64,000 nt of DNA from Gordionus sp. m RMFG-2023. Taxonomy: Eukaryota; Nematomorpha; Gordioida; Chordodea; Parachordodidae. A model generated the notes under the pieces. The model saw only the letters and a program-made list of their open reading frames with translations, did no database searches and was not told the DNA's origin. The stretch covers positions 12,648,052 to 12,712,051 of the forward strand of contig NC_088776.1 in the NCBI RefSeq assembly GCF_954871325.1, written 5' to 3'. The position numbers were made by a program, and so were the translations under genes. Below, one piece after another: positions 22,331 to 36,600 of the stretch; the first letter of the stretch is position 1, and every line of letters starts with the position of its first letter.

Positions 22331-25259
22331 TCGGGAGTGGTCACGGTCTTGTATATGGTGTATGGAAAAAACTAGTAGCAAATGATTTATTGAATTCAGT
22401 AAAACAAATTCTTCGTAGAAGTTTATAAAAAAAAATTAATGATCATGATTACATAATTTTCATCTAACTAAAAGTGAGTTGACAGCAAGTATTGTTCTTG
22501 CCATAAAAGAAATAACTATTTTTACAATAAAGTATTATTACAAAAGATTTTATACTTATTGTACATCCTTAATTCTAACTTGGACCAGTTTCGAGTAGCT
22601 TTTTATAGAGAGAAAAAAACAAAAAAATTAATTTTATTGTCGTGCATTAAAAAAAAGAATGTAAAGAACTATGATATACAAAAGCAGAAGGGATAACTAA
22701 TGACAAAAACAACGTGGGTGAGACTTCGAAAGAAAACAACTGTTTTTATTCCTTTACAACAGCTACTTTAGCAGACTATACAGAATATAACACGAACTCT
22801 GATTCTGACTTGTTATTAGATGAGGATTATCAAATGATTTAGAATGTAATGTAAGTGGCTTGTAGGGTAAGTCTTGCACTGAGATTTGGTCGAAATAAGA
22901 ATGTGAATAAAGCCTTTATTTGGGAAAACTAAAATAAATTCTTCGTTTAAGTAAAGTTTTTATCTTTAAGAAAAAGGAAAAAGTCTTTTATTGTTAACTA
23001 TTTATCTAGATAATATAAAAATTTATATGATCACAATCTTTTTCTGAAAATATATATATATCTCAAATAACATTTAATATGTTCAATTTTTATAATATCA
23101 CGATTTACATTATTGCCTTAAACATTTAAATGAGTATTTATATTAACGCATAAGACAATAATAAATAAAAAACTTTAAATTGAATTGCTACCATCACGTA
23201 ACAGAATGATGAAATAGAAATTATACAATCCTCTTCTACAAGTAATACCAAAAAAGTGGACTTTAAAAATACTTTGGTCAAGGTTAGAAAAATGTTTTAG
23301 ATTTCAAAAAGAAAAGGCTTGTAGTACAGGCAATATTAGTGTTAAATATCTCCTATGCCTTCTAAAAAATACATCACTATGTTTATTTTTACATAACTTG
23401 TCTTGAATTATTGTACTAAGTTTTACTTAAAAGGTATATGTATAAGAGTTTTTTTTGCTATATTTTATAGAATAATAAATTAAACTAACATTTTGAATAA
23501 TTAAGAACGCATTATATGATAGCCAATCCTTAAAAATAAGATAAATTATATATAATAAGAAAAGTAATTCAACATCAAATAAATTAAAACAAACAAAAAT
23601 TAACTCCTTGTGAGTATTACATATTAGTAACGATTTTATTTTGTTAATATATTTTTTAATGAAGGTTAAAGGCTATCAAATTAAACTTTTCCTTCATATT
23701 AAATTTTATAAGAAAACTAAATATTAGATGATATATTTAATATAAAATTGATTTATTTTATTTTTTTTTGATTATTATTATAAAACTTTACTACCTGAAC
23801 TTTTAAAATCAATATTTTTAAATCGATTCTTATTAATTCCTACGTTCAAATCAAGCCATCACTCCCGCTTGTTCAATAATGAGGATGTAGATTTTATAGT
23901 TTTAATAAATACTCTGTAACCTAATCTGAAGTATTGCAGACAAACCTTAACTTCAAGAATATCTAAATATGTATTCAAGGCTATTTTAGAGATAGATTAT
24001 TAGAGCATAATTTTGTTTGCACAACAGTCTTCTGGAGGCCTTTTTAGAGAATGATAATTAAGAGCATATAACATTTCATGTCAAAATGCCAACATTGTGG
24101 AATTTACCAAATAAATCAGGGCTATTATCTAAACTAAATAAAGAGAATAAATTATCAACTACCATATCCAGTATAACAGGGTGGGGCAAAATTTTGTTGT
24201 TAATAATGAAAATAATAGAAGAATTTATACAATCCGATAATAACAATATCATATATGATGATTTCCTAGTGTCATATTATATTTGAAATTATTTATTTTT
24301 AAAATTATTTTGTTTAATATTTATCAAATTTATAAATAGTCACCTGATTTTATATATTACGTGTAGAACTCATGATCGATTTGTCCCATAAAAATATAAA
24401 AGGGACTAAATTTTATAATTATTATGACTTCTTGTTTTTTTTGTAATTATATATTTAGATGGAGAAAAAATTTGGAGTTGAAAATTTATTACTTTTAGTT
24501 TTAGAGTTGTGTTGAAATTGAGTGTATTATTAAATGGAGTTGTTATATTAGTAGTTTATTATATATAATTTTCACACCCACATTTAAATTACTTTTTATT
24601 AAATATAATTTTCTTATATCAAGAGCTACCGTGGAATGTTTTCAGTCTAGGAAAATGAGAAACGAGAGTATCTTTTAGAAAATTTATAAACCCAAATTTT
24701 TATAAAAAGTAATCAGTGCAAATATATATTTTATTTCAGTAAAAATAATATTCTCTGGTATTTTTTCCAGTATAATTGTTTAAATTATAACGAGTTACTT
24801 TTGAATTTTGAAAACTAGTTACTTGATTAGTTATCTTTCTAAGAATATTATTAGTAACTATGCCTAGTATGATAAACAAACATAAAAGCTAGAAAAGATA
24901 ATTTTTAATAAAATAAACAAAAACAATAAAAAAAAATTATTGGTTTCAAAAGTAACTTTTAACAACACTAGAAATAGAATATTTTAAATACGAGGATAAC
25001 GTTTCCTATTTTCTGTTAGACTGAACATAAAACATCAGAGTTGTTATAGTAGCGTACCTGCGCACTAGATTATTTTTTTTAGGAGCGGAGCACGCTACTT
25101 CCCTACTTCTAAATAATATAATAAATATAGCTATAAACACGGAAATTAAAATATAATTTTATGAATTTATGAATTTATAATTTATAATATTTTATTTTAT
25201 TATTAAATTTTGAAAGTGAGATATTTTCAAATTTGTGTTATAAAACTTAACCATCTGGA
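22331..25259. other. intergenic, no gene recognised
   Basis: AT-rich. A 66-codon frame at 24086-24286 (+) and a short acidic stretch near 22760-22840 resemble no family I can name. Nothing else supported. Confidence 0.35.
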
Positions 25260-25567
25260 GTAAAATTAATTTGGATATTGAAATCGATATTTTCATTTTC
25301 CAAAATTTGTAAAATATTTTCAAATCAACGGAAAAACAAAAGGGGCTCCAAATTTATCTGTTTAAAATGTAGGAAAAATATATCCTCAAATTAGGTAGGT
25401 ATTTATTAACTCCGTAAAATTAATTTGGATATTGAAATCGATATTTTCATTTTCCAAAATTTGTAAAATATTTTCAAATCAACGGAAAAACAAAAGGGGC
25501 TCCAAATTTATCTGTTTAAAATGTAGGAAAAATATATCCTCAAATTAGGTAGGTATTTATTAACTCC
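25260..25567. repeat. exact 154-bp tandem duplication
   Basis: The segment starting TAAAATTAATTTGGATATTG at 25261 recurs at 25415 without a visible difference over 153-154 bp, and both copies end in ATTTATTAACTCC. The lack of divergence in AT-rich neutral sequence means a very recent duplication or an assembly artefact. Confidence 0.9.
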
Positions 25568-26393
25568 TTAGATGGAAATCTGTATGTAATGCAATCAAAT
25601 TAGGGGCATTTTTTCTTGATGAAAGAAGATTGAAAATGAATTTTCTTTATGATCTAGTTTTCAATGGATTAATGATAATGAGAATACTATTATAAAAGAG
25701 TATACAAATGTAATTCTAATGAATAATTATTCAACTTCTTTTTCCATATTTCAATTTAAGTTATGCAATGTGTGGCTTCCTAAAATTTTGGAAGGTTAGA
25801 ATAATATGAAGAAATTAAAGAGATATCTAGTCCCTAGTAGATTCTATGCTATAAGGCATTAAGAAAAAGTAATTTTCTATTTAATGGAAATTTTAATTAC
25901 AGGCTAAATAAATGAAATCACAATTAATCTATAATTTAAGTTTGTATATATATTTTGGATTAAGCAATATATAAGTAGAATGTGTATAGTTGTCCTGACT
26001 ATAATTGAACAATTAATTCAAACTTAAAAGCTAAAAGATTTATAAATGACAAAGGGGAATTTATAGTAACCGCGTTATGTTCTAACGATGTGTTATTTAA
26101 TGCAGCATTACTTACAAAATCAAGTCAATAAATAAGTAAAATTTATATCCCCCCCCCCATTCCCAAGGAAATTATGGCTACGCCTGTGTATAAAACTAAA
26201 AAAATTATATATCAAATAAAGATGAATTATTTATAAGCCAAAAAAGACTTTTTCAGATATTTTTTTTGAAATAAAGGATATAAATTTAAGAGAAAATCTT
26301 TTAAATGCCTCTTAAATTTACAAAGTAATCAAAGAACTTTTTTAATAATTATTCTTATTTAAAAAAAGTTATTTATAAAAATAGTTTGAGGAT

Positions 26394-26601
26394 TAGATTT
26401 GTTAAAAAGCACGACGAGCCAATTTTTAAAATCGACCTGATAAAGATTTTAGCTAAAATAATATTAAATAAGCCTAAGTCTTGGAAAATAGATGTCCAAA
26501 ACTTTCCGACATCCATAAGCATTTTTAGGACAATATAATAATATTTCTAAAATTCTAATCGGGCCGTTTTTGAAAATCGAATCATGCTTTTTAACAATAT
26601 A
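26394..26601. mobile_element. hAT-type MITE, common family, diverged copy
   Basis: Ends TAGATTTGTTAAAAAGCA and TGCTTTTTAACAATATA form an inverted pair. Inside are CGAGCCAATTTTTAAAATCG and GGGCCGTTTTTGAAAATCG, and the family core with 'tcttggaaaatagatgtccaaa'. No clear target duplication. Confidence 0.65.
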
Positions 26602-27304
26602 GGAATTATAATATAAAAATGATTTATTATTAAAATGTAACAAAATTAATAAAAGTTAAATTATCATAAATAGTTATTCTTTATTATATCAATTTTGGTC
26701 TATTTATATAAATTATTTAATAATCAATAACTAATTATATTTAAATATTTATAATTGTTGACTTTTATATATACAATATAATTATAATCAAAAAATAAAA
26801 TAAATTTATTTGTATTTTTTTTATGAATCCTATAAAGTAGTCAACTACATTTGTAGAAAAGAGCTAATAGCGCTTACTTTGCCTGATGGGTAACGCGTTA
26901 CTTTTTTGGCAAATTGATAGCAGTAGGGGGGCTACTTTTATAAATTGAGTTTAACAAATCAGAATTCTATGATGTAGAACTTCTAAATATAAAAATTCAA
27001 AATATTTTGATATATTTCATATTAAGCTATACTGGTAGAATATATTTAGTTCTTTTATTAGATTGTTCATATATATTTAAATACATGTCCTTATATGTAT
27101 AATATTATTTTAAATTATATGCTTTTTGAATAAAAAAATATATAAAAACTAGAGGCATATTTAATTTGTTAAATCTACATTAACATTTTCCTCTTGTATT
27201 AAAATTAAAACAGTTGTTAATCACGTGATAATTAGTATTTTAATAATTTTTTCAATAAGGATATTATATTATTATGTTACCAAAATAATATATTATTATT
27301 AGTC

Positions 27305-27658
27305 ATGGAGAGTATTTCTGTTCCTGTTCAAGACTTAATTCGAAGAAATTCTGAACCGTTTGCATCTATGAATAGTTTAAATAATATTAATGCATCTAAA
27401 AATACTCTACACAAAATCTCACTGGATCTTACAGATTTAAAAAATAATATTAACTGTAATGATATCAACACAAAAGTAAATCATTCTCCTAGAAAATCGA
27501 TAGGTCCAAAATATAAATTATTAAATGATGGAAATGTGCATTTATGCAGAATTAATCACTCAAGAAATATTATAAATAAAATATTGTCGTCTAATCTATT
27601 AAGAAGATGGGAGAATCACAATTTAGTATTATCTTCAACTGAAATATATTCAACCTCA
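27305..27658 (+). CDS. CMIP: CMIP-like first coding exon
   Basis: Open from ATG with donor TCA|GTAAGT. Residues 1-65 form a Ser/Asn-rich lead including RRNSEPFASM and NHSPRKSIG, the latter resembling phosphorylation or 14-3-3 type sites. Residues 70-118 form the start of the PH-like domain (YKLLNDGNVHLC, LLRRWENH). The lead has no counterpart I recall in human CMIP. I chose this ATG because upstream sequence has stops and no acceptor in frame. Confidence 0.85.
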
Positions 27659-30600
27659 GTAAGTTGTTTAATATTTAATTATTATATATAATCGCTTCCT
27701 TTTTTATAAATAAATGGATATATTAATTATATAACCTTTAGTGATTGCCCAAAATTTTTTTAAAAAAATTTTGCCGACCCGGCCCGAACCCAAAATTTAT
27801 TTTAAAAAAATTTACCGGGCCGGCCCGAATTTATTTAAATATAGAAATTAATTTTTATAATTACTTAAAATACAAGACATATGTTATATAGCATTTAGTT
27901 TCAATAAATTAAATAAAATTTTTTTATTTTACATAAAAAATTCAATATAAAATTGATAAATTTAGATATATTTAATAAAATTTCCAAGACCCTTCCAGCT
28001 TGAATTTTTTAAAAATATTAGGCCCAGCCTGATCCCGATTATTTTAAATAGAATGCAGATCTCTAATAACCTTATTTATTATTATTTATCACAAACTTTA
28101 AATTTATAATGATCTCAAATATATTACACAAAAATAAACTTAATCACCTAGGTTTTCTAAGAAACTTAAATCTTAATCTTTTGGGTCTATTCGATCCTAA
28201 TATTTTTAAAAGAATATAAGACAACACTTTTATATTGAAACTCACCTACCCATCTACTGTTAGTATAATTAATGAGAAATATTTTTGTTTATCTAAATAT
28301 TCCATAAATTTTATTTAAAATATTAAACTTTTTTCAATTCTCTGGGGAACCATCTTTTAGCCCTATAACTTTTTTTAACATAAAATAACATTAAATTTTT
28401 TTTAGTAATTATCAATATTATTATCATTTTATTGAATTTATTAAACACAACATAGATATAAAGATTTGATATTATTACAGATAAATTTTGGTTAATATTG
28501 ATAAGCTTTATTAAAAATTAATGATATTTAGCAAATAAATTCTCAAATTTGATGATAACTCATACATATTATATTAGTTAATGAATAATTTATAATATTT
28601 CATTGAATAAATATTTTATTGTTTTGTTTATTATTTATTCCATCTATTATTTATTTTTTTAGAAAAGAAGAAATTTGAACCTTTTTGTTGTTGAGAAAAC
28701 ACCTTAAAATTATAAATAATCTAATATATAATCTAATATATAATCTCCATAATCAAGAAATGAATGTTTTCATATAATCTTAATGTTATTTTTTCTATTA
28801 ACTTTCCTATCATCTTAATGTTAGTTTTTCTATCAAATTTCCTATCATCTTAATGTTAATAAATCGAAGGAGACCATATAGCTCTAATGTTAAATATTTA
28901 ATACACCTGTTCCATAGGCAAACGTTCTTTCCAGCTCAGCCCCCTTCCTTTTTATATATGAAACTATATTTTGATAAAGTAATTTAATTATATCAATATT
29001 TTTTTTATTGAAACTCCAGGCTTGGGAAAAAAATTTTAAAATTATTATTGGTTGGCTAGGTTTGAGAATTTTTAAAATTATAATGAGTCAGGCTGGGGTT
29101 GGAAAATATTTTTATAAATTATATTGGGCTGGGCTTAGGGAAAATTTTTTAAATTATTATCAGCTTTGACGCTTGGGAATTTTTTATTATTATTAATTAT
29201 TGACGTAAAACAAATTTTTTGCAGGCCTGAGCTCGGTCTGATCAAAAAACCAAGGCCCTTATTTTATTCCAGTTCTCAACTACCAAAATTATTATGATCT
29301 TTGGTTAGGGTTGGGGAAATTTTTTCAAAATTATTAAGGCCTTGGACCTTCTTAGGAATTTTTTCAATATTAAATATTAGGCATAGGTGCTCAGCAATAT
29401 TTCAACAAATAATATTGACATGGGTATCAAGTAAAAGCTTTAAATATATTTTGACTCAAAACATAGCATTTACACCTAGTTTTAATAGTTTGGACCTGGC
29501 CTAAATGGTGGAGGGGGTTATAAAGAATAAAAATTGGATATTATTTTTAAATAACAGTAACAACTATCATAAGAGTATGGAGAAAATTCTCATTCCCCGT
29601 CATTTTTGATTAGCTCAGCAATGATGACTAGGAGTAGTGTTGTTAAACGGCTCATTTTGAGCCGATTTTTAAAAACGGCTAACTCAATACTTCATCCTGA
29701 AAAATATTACGTAGGCCTGAAGATTTTGTTCATAGAAGGAACAAAGGTCTATACATATATTATCGAAATCTCGAGGCTTAGGCAATATTTTTCAGGCTAA
29801 AATTTTGAGTTAGCCGTTTTTAAAAATCGGCTCAAAACGAGCCCTTTAATAACACTAACTAGGAGCTCTGGTATTCTTAGTTATATATTTTAAATTAAGA
29901 ATATCTTATGAGGTGTGATACACAAATTTACCTCTTTTTCTCCTAAATTTTAATAATTTTATAAAATATATTAATAAATAATATTTAATACCTTATATAC
30001 AAACTGATTACCCCTCAACCCCGTCAATCTTGACGGGCTATTAGCTAGTATAATATAAATAAACCTGATAATATTGTAATTACATTTTTATCCTTACAAA
30101 GTTGGAAATCTTCCTCTTTGTAATAGATGGTTTTTTAATGGCAAAAAAAAATTACACCCTCTCTCTATAATTAAAATTAATATTTTTTATCAGGTGAATT
30201 AAAATTATTTTATTATTATAATGGTCTGGGTAGGTTTCAAGAATCTGTAAATATCCATGAATAATTATTTTTTGCTTAAGGATCAGATGGCTCTACCTGA
30301 TATTTGCAAAATGTTTAGGCTGACTAGAAATACAGAGGGATTTTATATGATCTCAATCCAATTCTCCCTTAATTTAATAAATAAGGCTACACCTTTACTT
30401 TAACCCTAAGAATATTAGTGTTATATTTCCCTCCAACTATTCCTTTTTTGCTTGATTGAAATATCGTAATTATAAAAGGAATTTAAACATGTAAAGGGCT
30501 CCCCTCCCCCATATTAAATATTTAGTTGGATCTACTTGAGGAAAACCAGCGTAGCTCTGTTTCCACAACGAGATGGTGAAACCTTTTTATCACGTATCAC

Positions 30601-33600
30601 GTAAAATTTAAAAAAGCTTTAGAAAAATTAGGAGATGGAAAATATTTACTATTCATTTTCATATCATATTTTGTAATAAATAGGAATATAATAAAATAGA
30701 TAAACATTATCATTAAATTATCAAAATTTTTGCCGAATAATTTATTTTATAACATAATAAAATAAATATCTGGGGTTTGAGATTTCTTCCCTATATTATT
30801 ATTTTTTTTAAATTGGCTACCACTAATGGATCTAAAAAATACCACTGGGATATAGACGGGCTTGGGTCATTTTTTCTATAATTATTCAGGTCTCTAACAG
30901 CTAAGTCAACTGTAGACGAAATTATATTTCGCCTATATACAATGGCGGAAATAGATTTTAATGAATGAATCGTCAGTTTGGGTTAGTATTAATGTCATTG
31001 GTTGATAATAATTTCTTATAAAATATTACAATATACTGTAACTAATTTTTGACTTTAACCCTGAGTTATATTAATCTTATGTAACAAGAGAATTAATACT
31101 TATACTTAAAGATGGGTCTAACACATATTTTATTAATTTTTTAACAGAATAATTGGCTTTAAGAAAGTTTTTATTTAGTAATCGTAATGAAAGATAATAC
31201 GAAATATGAAAAAATTATCTGTTTTTACTCATAAGATTACAATCGTTATAACAAATTATTTGATGGCGTAGGTTACAGGAAATTGTTGTCTTGCGCCTTA
31301 TTTTAGAGCGGCAAACTCGGCAATTACGCACACACTATTTTTTACGTGTTTTATAAAATGATAATTCGTTTCCATCTTCGATTTCCAAACGTATATTTCG
31401 TCTCAAATTTTAACAAATATTTAATCAAGTTTGAGTCCATTTTTCAGAAAGAATTAAGCTAAGGTAAAGACGTTAAACTATTTTAAAATTAGATTGCAAA
31501 TCTTATATTGCTAATAATATTCAGCAGATAGAATAATTTCATAATTTCCTTTTTGATCACTTATATGGCTATCGGCTTCCAAAAATTGTCAAGAGTATTA
31601 TTTATTTACAAAAAAGACTCATAAAAAGGCTATCTACGTCGCTCTTGATAAAATATTCACGGTAGAATTCTATCATTGAACAATCTGCAACTTTTTATTT
31701 TGGCATTAGGAAACTAATACAATTTTATTATTACATTATCCCTTTGGTCCTCCAAGATGAATTGTATTTTGTCTAAATCTTTCTGAAACGAAGAATAGCC
31801 GGGTTTCTGCCAAATATGACCATTTTTTTCTTTGATTATTTAAGTTGGCAACGTAATAATCGAAGGAGAAATATTACAATATCATAAAATCATCCTTCTT
31901 TATATCTGATTTGCAAAAAATCCTCCAATTCTATAATAGAAATTTCAAAATCATCTTCTATTAAATTTCATAAAAAATATTTCTTACAATACAATTTTTT
32001 TTTCAAAAATAGTTTAAAAGTTAAAAATATTAATAACTTGTGACTTAATATTATGTCTAATATTTCCAAAAATTTAAAGAAATTTAGAAGAAAGATTTTT
32101 TTGGCCATTTTTTAATTACAAATAATATTATACATACATTAAAATTGTTTCATTGTGGCCGAAAATTCAATGAAAATTAAAAGGAAGATTTTTTTGGCCA
32201 TTTTTTAATTACAAATAATATTATACATACATTAATATTGTTTCATTGTGGCCGGAAATTCAATGAAAATTAAAAGGAAGATTTTTTTGGCCATTTTTTA
32301 ATTCTAAGAAAAATAATATGTATATTTTAAAAATTGATCCAATATGGGTTTCGAAACATAATTAATATCGGTTCCATTCAGGGGGAGTTTAAAAATAACA
32401 GTTTTCAAGTTCGGTTTTTTTGAACTTTTTTGCATCCAATCATATAGAATTTTCTAAAGACAAGCACATTTTTTGAAATTTTCCCCTACTCTCTAAAAAT
32501 AATATGTATAATTTTAAAATATTTTTAAGATTTTCTTCGATAAAATTATAAAGGAGAAAGGAGAAATTCTGTGGTCGAGAACATTTCTAATATGCCAACT
32601 TGGCTAGCTGTCTACGAGAAATATGGAAATAATTACTGCTACTTATCAATCAAAACTGATTATTAGTACAAAAGGTTTTTAACCCGGTTTATAGATCTTT
32701 TTAAAGGTTCGGTATACTTGAATGACAAATTTTTTTACGGTTCGGGTTTGGTTTTGATCCCTGCATTTTTGTGTTGGGAACTAGTTAAAAAACAAAATTT
32801 TTCAAAACCATGTGTAGATAATGGAGCCATGTTTGGTAAATTATGGTTAAAAATGGACAAAAACACTCGATGACGTATTTTAAAAGTTTAACTCGGGATT
32901 GGGGAACTTCTTTGAAAAACGGGGGCGTCATCATGTACTGTGAATTTGTTGGAAAACAATAAGGCCTCGCTCGCAGTATACTAAAAGATAAACCTAGAAC
33001 TTGTTTTTATTTCTACTTTGAGGATATAATATCAAATTTTACTTTAAAATTGATTAAAAATCGAGTATTTTATTTTAAAATCATTCATTTTTCAAAGTTA
33101 TAATCTCTAATTAACATTAAATATGACATTGTTTATCTTTTGTTTAAGAGAGAAAGTGGCAGTTTAAAATTCCTCCCTTAATAAATATTTAAAATTCACA
33201 AAAATCTTTAAAACGAACTTGATTTAAATGATCAATAATATCTAGAGGTACTGTACTAAAAAATAAAGAATATTTTAAAGGCATAGATGGGGTTAAAGTT
33301 TTTAAAATGTTACTTTTACGTGATAATGTCCTTTCCCTTTGGTATATTATGCCGATTATATAAAATCGATAAAATACTCTGAATTTTGATATTACGATAC
33401 GATGTAGTAGGGAGTGGGGGGGGGGCACGTACTTTAAATTTAAATATATTTTTTTAAATTTTGAAATAATTTTTATTATATAATTATTTATAGCCCCTAT
33501 TTTTTTCGAATATTTCTTTAACATTAAAGTATATCAAAGATAAAAACCTATATACCCGCTTCGAAATGACCGCAAAATGATATGATTTTGAAAATTATTG

Positions 33601-36600
33601 ATGGCCCAGGCCGGGTTTAAGAATAAATTTCAAACCTGGGCGTAGTTGGAAAATCATATAATCATTTAGCATCAATTTACTATTACTGCTCATATTTTTA
33701 AATACCTGTTTAGTGATGGACTTGAAAATGGGAGTGGGGGGAGGGAATTAAATTGGGGCAAGGTTTTCAAGTAAAAATTAATCGATTATAGTATATTTTT
33801 GTAAAAAAAAGGGTCTCACCTCAGTCCTCCCTTTCTTGTTTTTCGGAAGAGTCAAGAATTAAGTGGATTCGTTTGTTAATAAAGATTAAATATATATTTA
33901 TTTTTCAAATGTTTATAAAATATAATAAAAATTGAATACGACTATTATAAATCCTGGTAAAACAATATATTAAAAATGTGGCCCTGTTAGTAGTTATGCA
34001 AGGCCGCTCCATTTAAAACGATTTTTAAAAATTGAGAAACTTTCCCTTTCAGTATTTTATCCAGAATATATTATGCAAGCCTGAAGATTTTGCTCTTAGA
34101 TGACACATAGGTTTGGACAACAATTAGCGAAATCTCGAGACTTTAGGCAATATTTTTCTGGCTAAAATATCGAATTAGCCGTTTTTAAAAAACGGCTTAA
34201 AATGGAGCGATTTTCCATTACTACCTGTTAATGCATTCTTAAAAAATATTTGTAATTTTTTCAAAAAAAGATATTTTTTATATAGATAATTAATTATCAA
34301 TCATAATAATTTAATTATTCTTATATAAATATAATCTGATTATATAATATAGCATCAATCAAATTAAATTTTTTGGCACATTATAAAAAGCATAGAATTT
34401 TGCTACAAAGAAGCAAAAGATATGTAAACAATTTTTCTGTCAACTAAATATATCACAGCAAACAATTTCATATTTCTTCTAAAAAAATCAAAAAAATAAT
34501 CTTTCAAATATTCATAGTCTATAAAAGTGGCAAACAATGTTTAAAAAAATTAAGAAATGGTGTAAGAAATTGAATTTCGCATTATATTATTTGCTGTGAT
34601 TAAATCACAATAAGAATGAAAGGCTTCAATAAAGATTATTTACATCAGACCTCAATTTAAAAATTATGCATGAAATGTAAAATTAAAACAAGGGCTTAAC
34701 AAAAAATTACCAAATCCTTGCATGCCTACCGAATTTACAATTACAATTTTAATTAAGGGTTAGATCATCCCAAAAATAATAAATATGACCTTTTTGAAAA
34801 GAGTATAATAAAATAAACCAATAACTTTACAATTAAATATAAAAAACGCAAAAAATTCTTTTAGGGAACAACGAAATCCATCGAATGGATAATGTCAAAG
34901 AGGTCGCCATAATATTTTGACAAGATGATATGGCGCTCCCAAATTTAAATATATCTCATCTTTTTTATAAATTAAAATTAAACACCTATAATCTAAGGGC
35001 ACATTGCGATAACAACAAATAGGTTAATATCCGGTGAAATTTCCTGCACAAAAAAACCCCGAATATAAATATCCCAATTTAAAAAATTTAACATGCTTAA
35101 AAACAAGGAAATTTTTAAACGGGTATTTTTATGGGTGTCCATCGGTATTTTTGTCCCCGTTTTTTGTTCTTTTTTGTTCAGGAATCTTTCTGAGATTCTG
35201 TGCATTATGGTCATAAGGAAGATCAGCACGTAGCGGAAACGATGGGGTTAAGATTTTAAAATCCATTTTTTTTGATAAATTATTCTTCAATAAGAAGTAT
35301 TACGCAAATGTTTGCTAATACGGGACGGGACTTTTAAATATACAAGAAATCGACAACGTATCTAGTTAAATCGAAAAGGTTATTTTTTATGATATTAAAT
35401 AAATTATTTATTTTAAGATCCTTTCTAAAAAAATGAAATTCATATTCCCTCAGGCTTGTTGAGATAATTACCAACAATGGTCAACAGATTAAATCCCTTT
35501 AAGATATATCATCTAAAAATGGGGATTTTTGTTCATACCAAAAAATTTTCCAGAATTTTAACTTAAAGATTCTTGTTGCATCAATCAAACAAATACGATA
35601 CAAACAAGACAATTAAAAGAACTTATATAAAACTAATTATCAAGATCAGATGTTCTTAAGCCACTCTATAAATAAATCAAAGACCCCAAAAATAAAAAAG
35701 GGTAAAATATGAAAAATCCAATAATATCAGATATTGCTTTATATATATAATTTCAAAATCATTGAAATAAATTTAAAAACAGGAGATTTTGATAGATATT
35801 TGGATTTATTTTTTTGAAATTTCAAAATGTGGTATAATTTGATATCCTGAGGGCGGTAGATTTTTACTTAATTTTTTTTGTTTAGACCTGGCAACCGTGG
35901 TTATTGAGCCTAAAAATTTGAACTCTACAGGAACTGGGCAAACCTTGATAGCTCAAATTTACTGAGTTAATTTACTCGTTCGGTTTAAATTATTTGTGGC
36001 TAAATTTATATTTTTTAAAATACAATATCATTTTATTTCCTGTTTTTTATATAACATTATAGATTATACATCATTATATCATACATAAATATTTTATATA
36101 ATTCCATATGTTCCCAATTTTTTTTATTATAATTATATTAAATAATATTATCCTAGATATTTTTTTCGTTTATTTTTTTTTAAAGTAGGACGCAACGTGA
36201 GCAACACCTTTTAATCGAATACCAAACTTTTAATTATATAGAACTTTAGAGAAATTATATAATGTCCTCTCTTTGGGTTTGGATAAATAAGCTTAAACCA
36301 TAAGAATTAGACCTATGTCTAATGGCTAACCAAACATCCTCTGCAGACCTTACGCTGTCGGGAGGAGATATTTTTGCAAATTTATAGGCCTTAATTATGG
36401 GGAAGGGGCCATAAAAAATTTTGCGAATCCTAAAGCTTTCTTTTAAAATTTTGTCGCGGAATCAACCTAATTATGAAGAATTATTAATATTGTAAAACAT
36501 ATTTATGGCTTAAAATTAATAATAAAAAATTTTTTGTTAGCTGGTAATGGAGAAGGGAGACTTAGAAAAAATTTTCAGTTTCAGCTTTCGATGATTTATC

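Noticed and set aside
24086-24286. 66-codon ORF on the plus strand
   Set aside because: No motif or splice context; low-complexity AT-rich codons. Left as unassigned.
29301-29800. 67- and 64-codon ORFs on the plus strand
   Set aside because: One runs over degenerate GC-rich repeats, the other over the MITE at 29635-29857.
33189-33524. 111-codon ORF on the minus strand; considered a SOCS-box-like end
   Set aside because: Mostly Ile/Lys/Phe/Tyr as expected for AT-rich chance ORFs; the apparent SOCS-like spacing did not hold up on inspection.
34993-35229. overlapping ORFs on both strands
   Set aside because: Neither has recognisable motifs and they mirror each other; likely chance.
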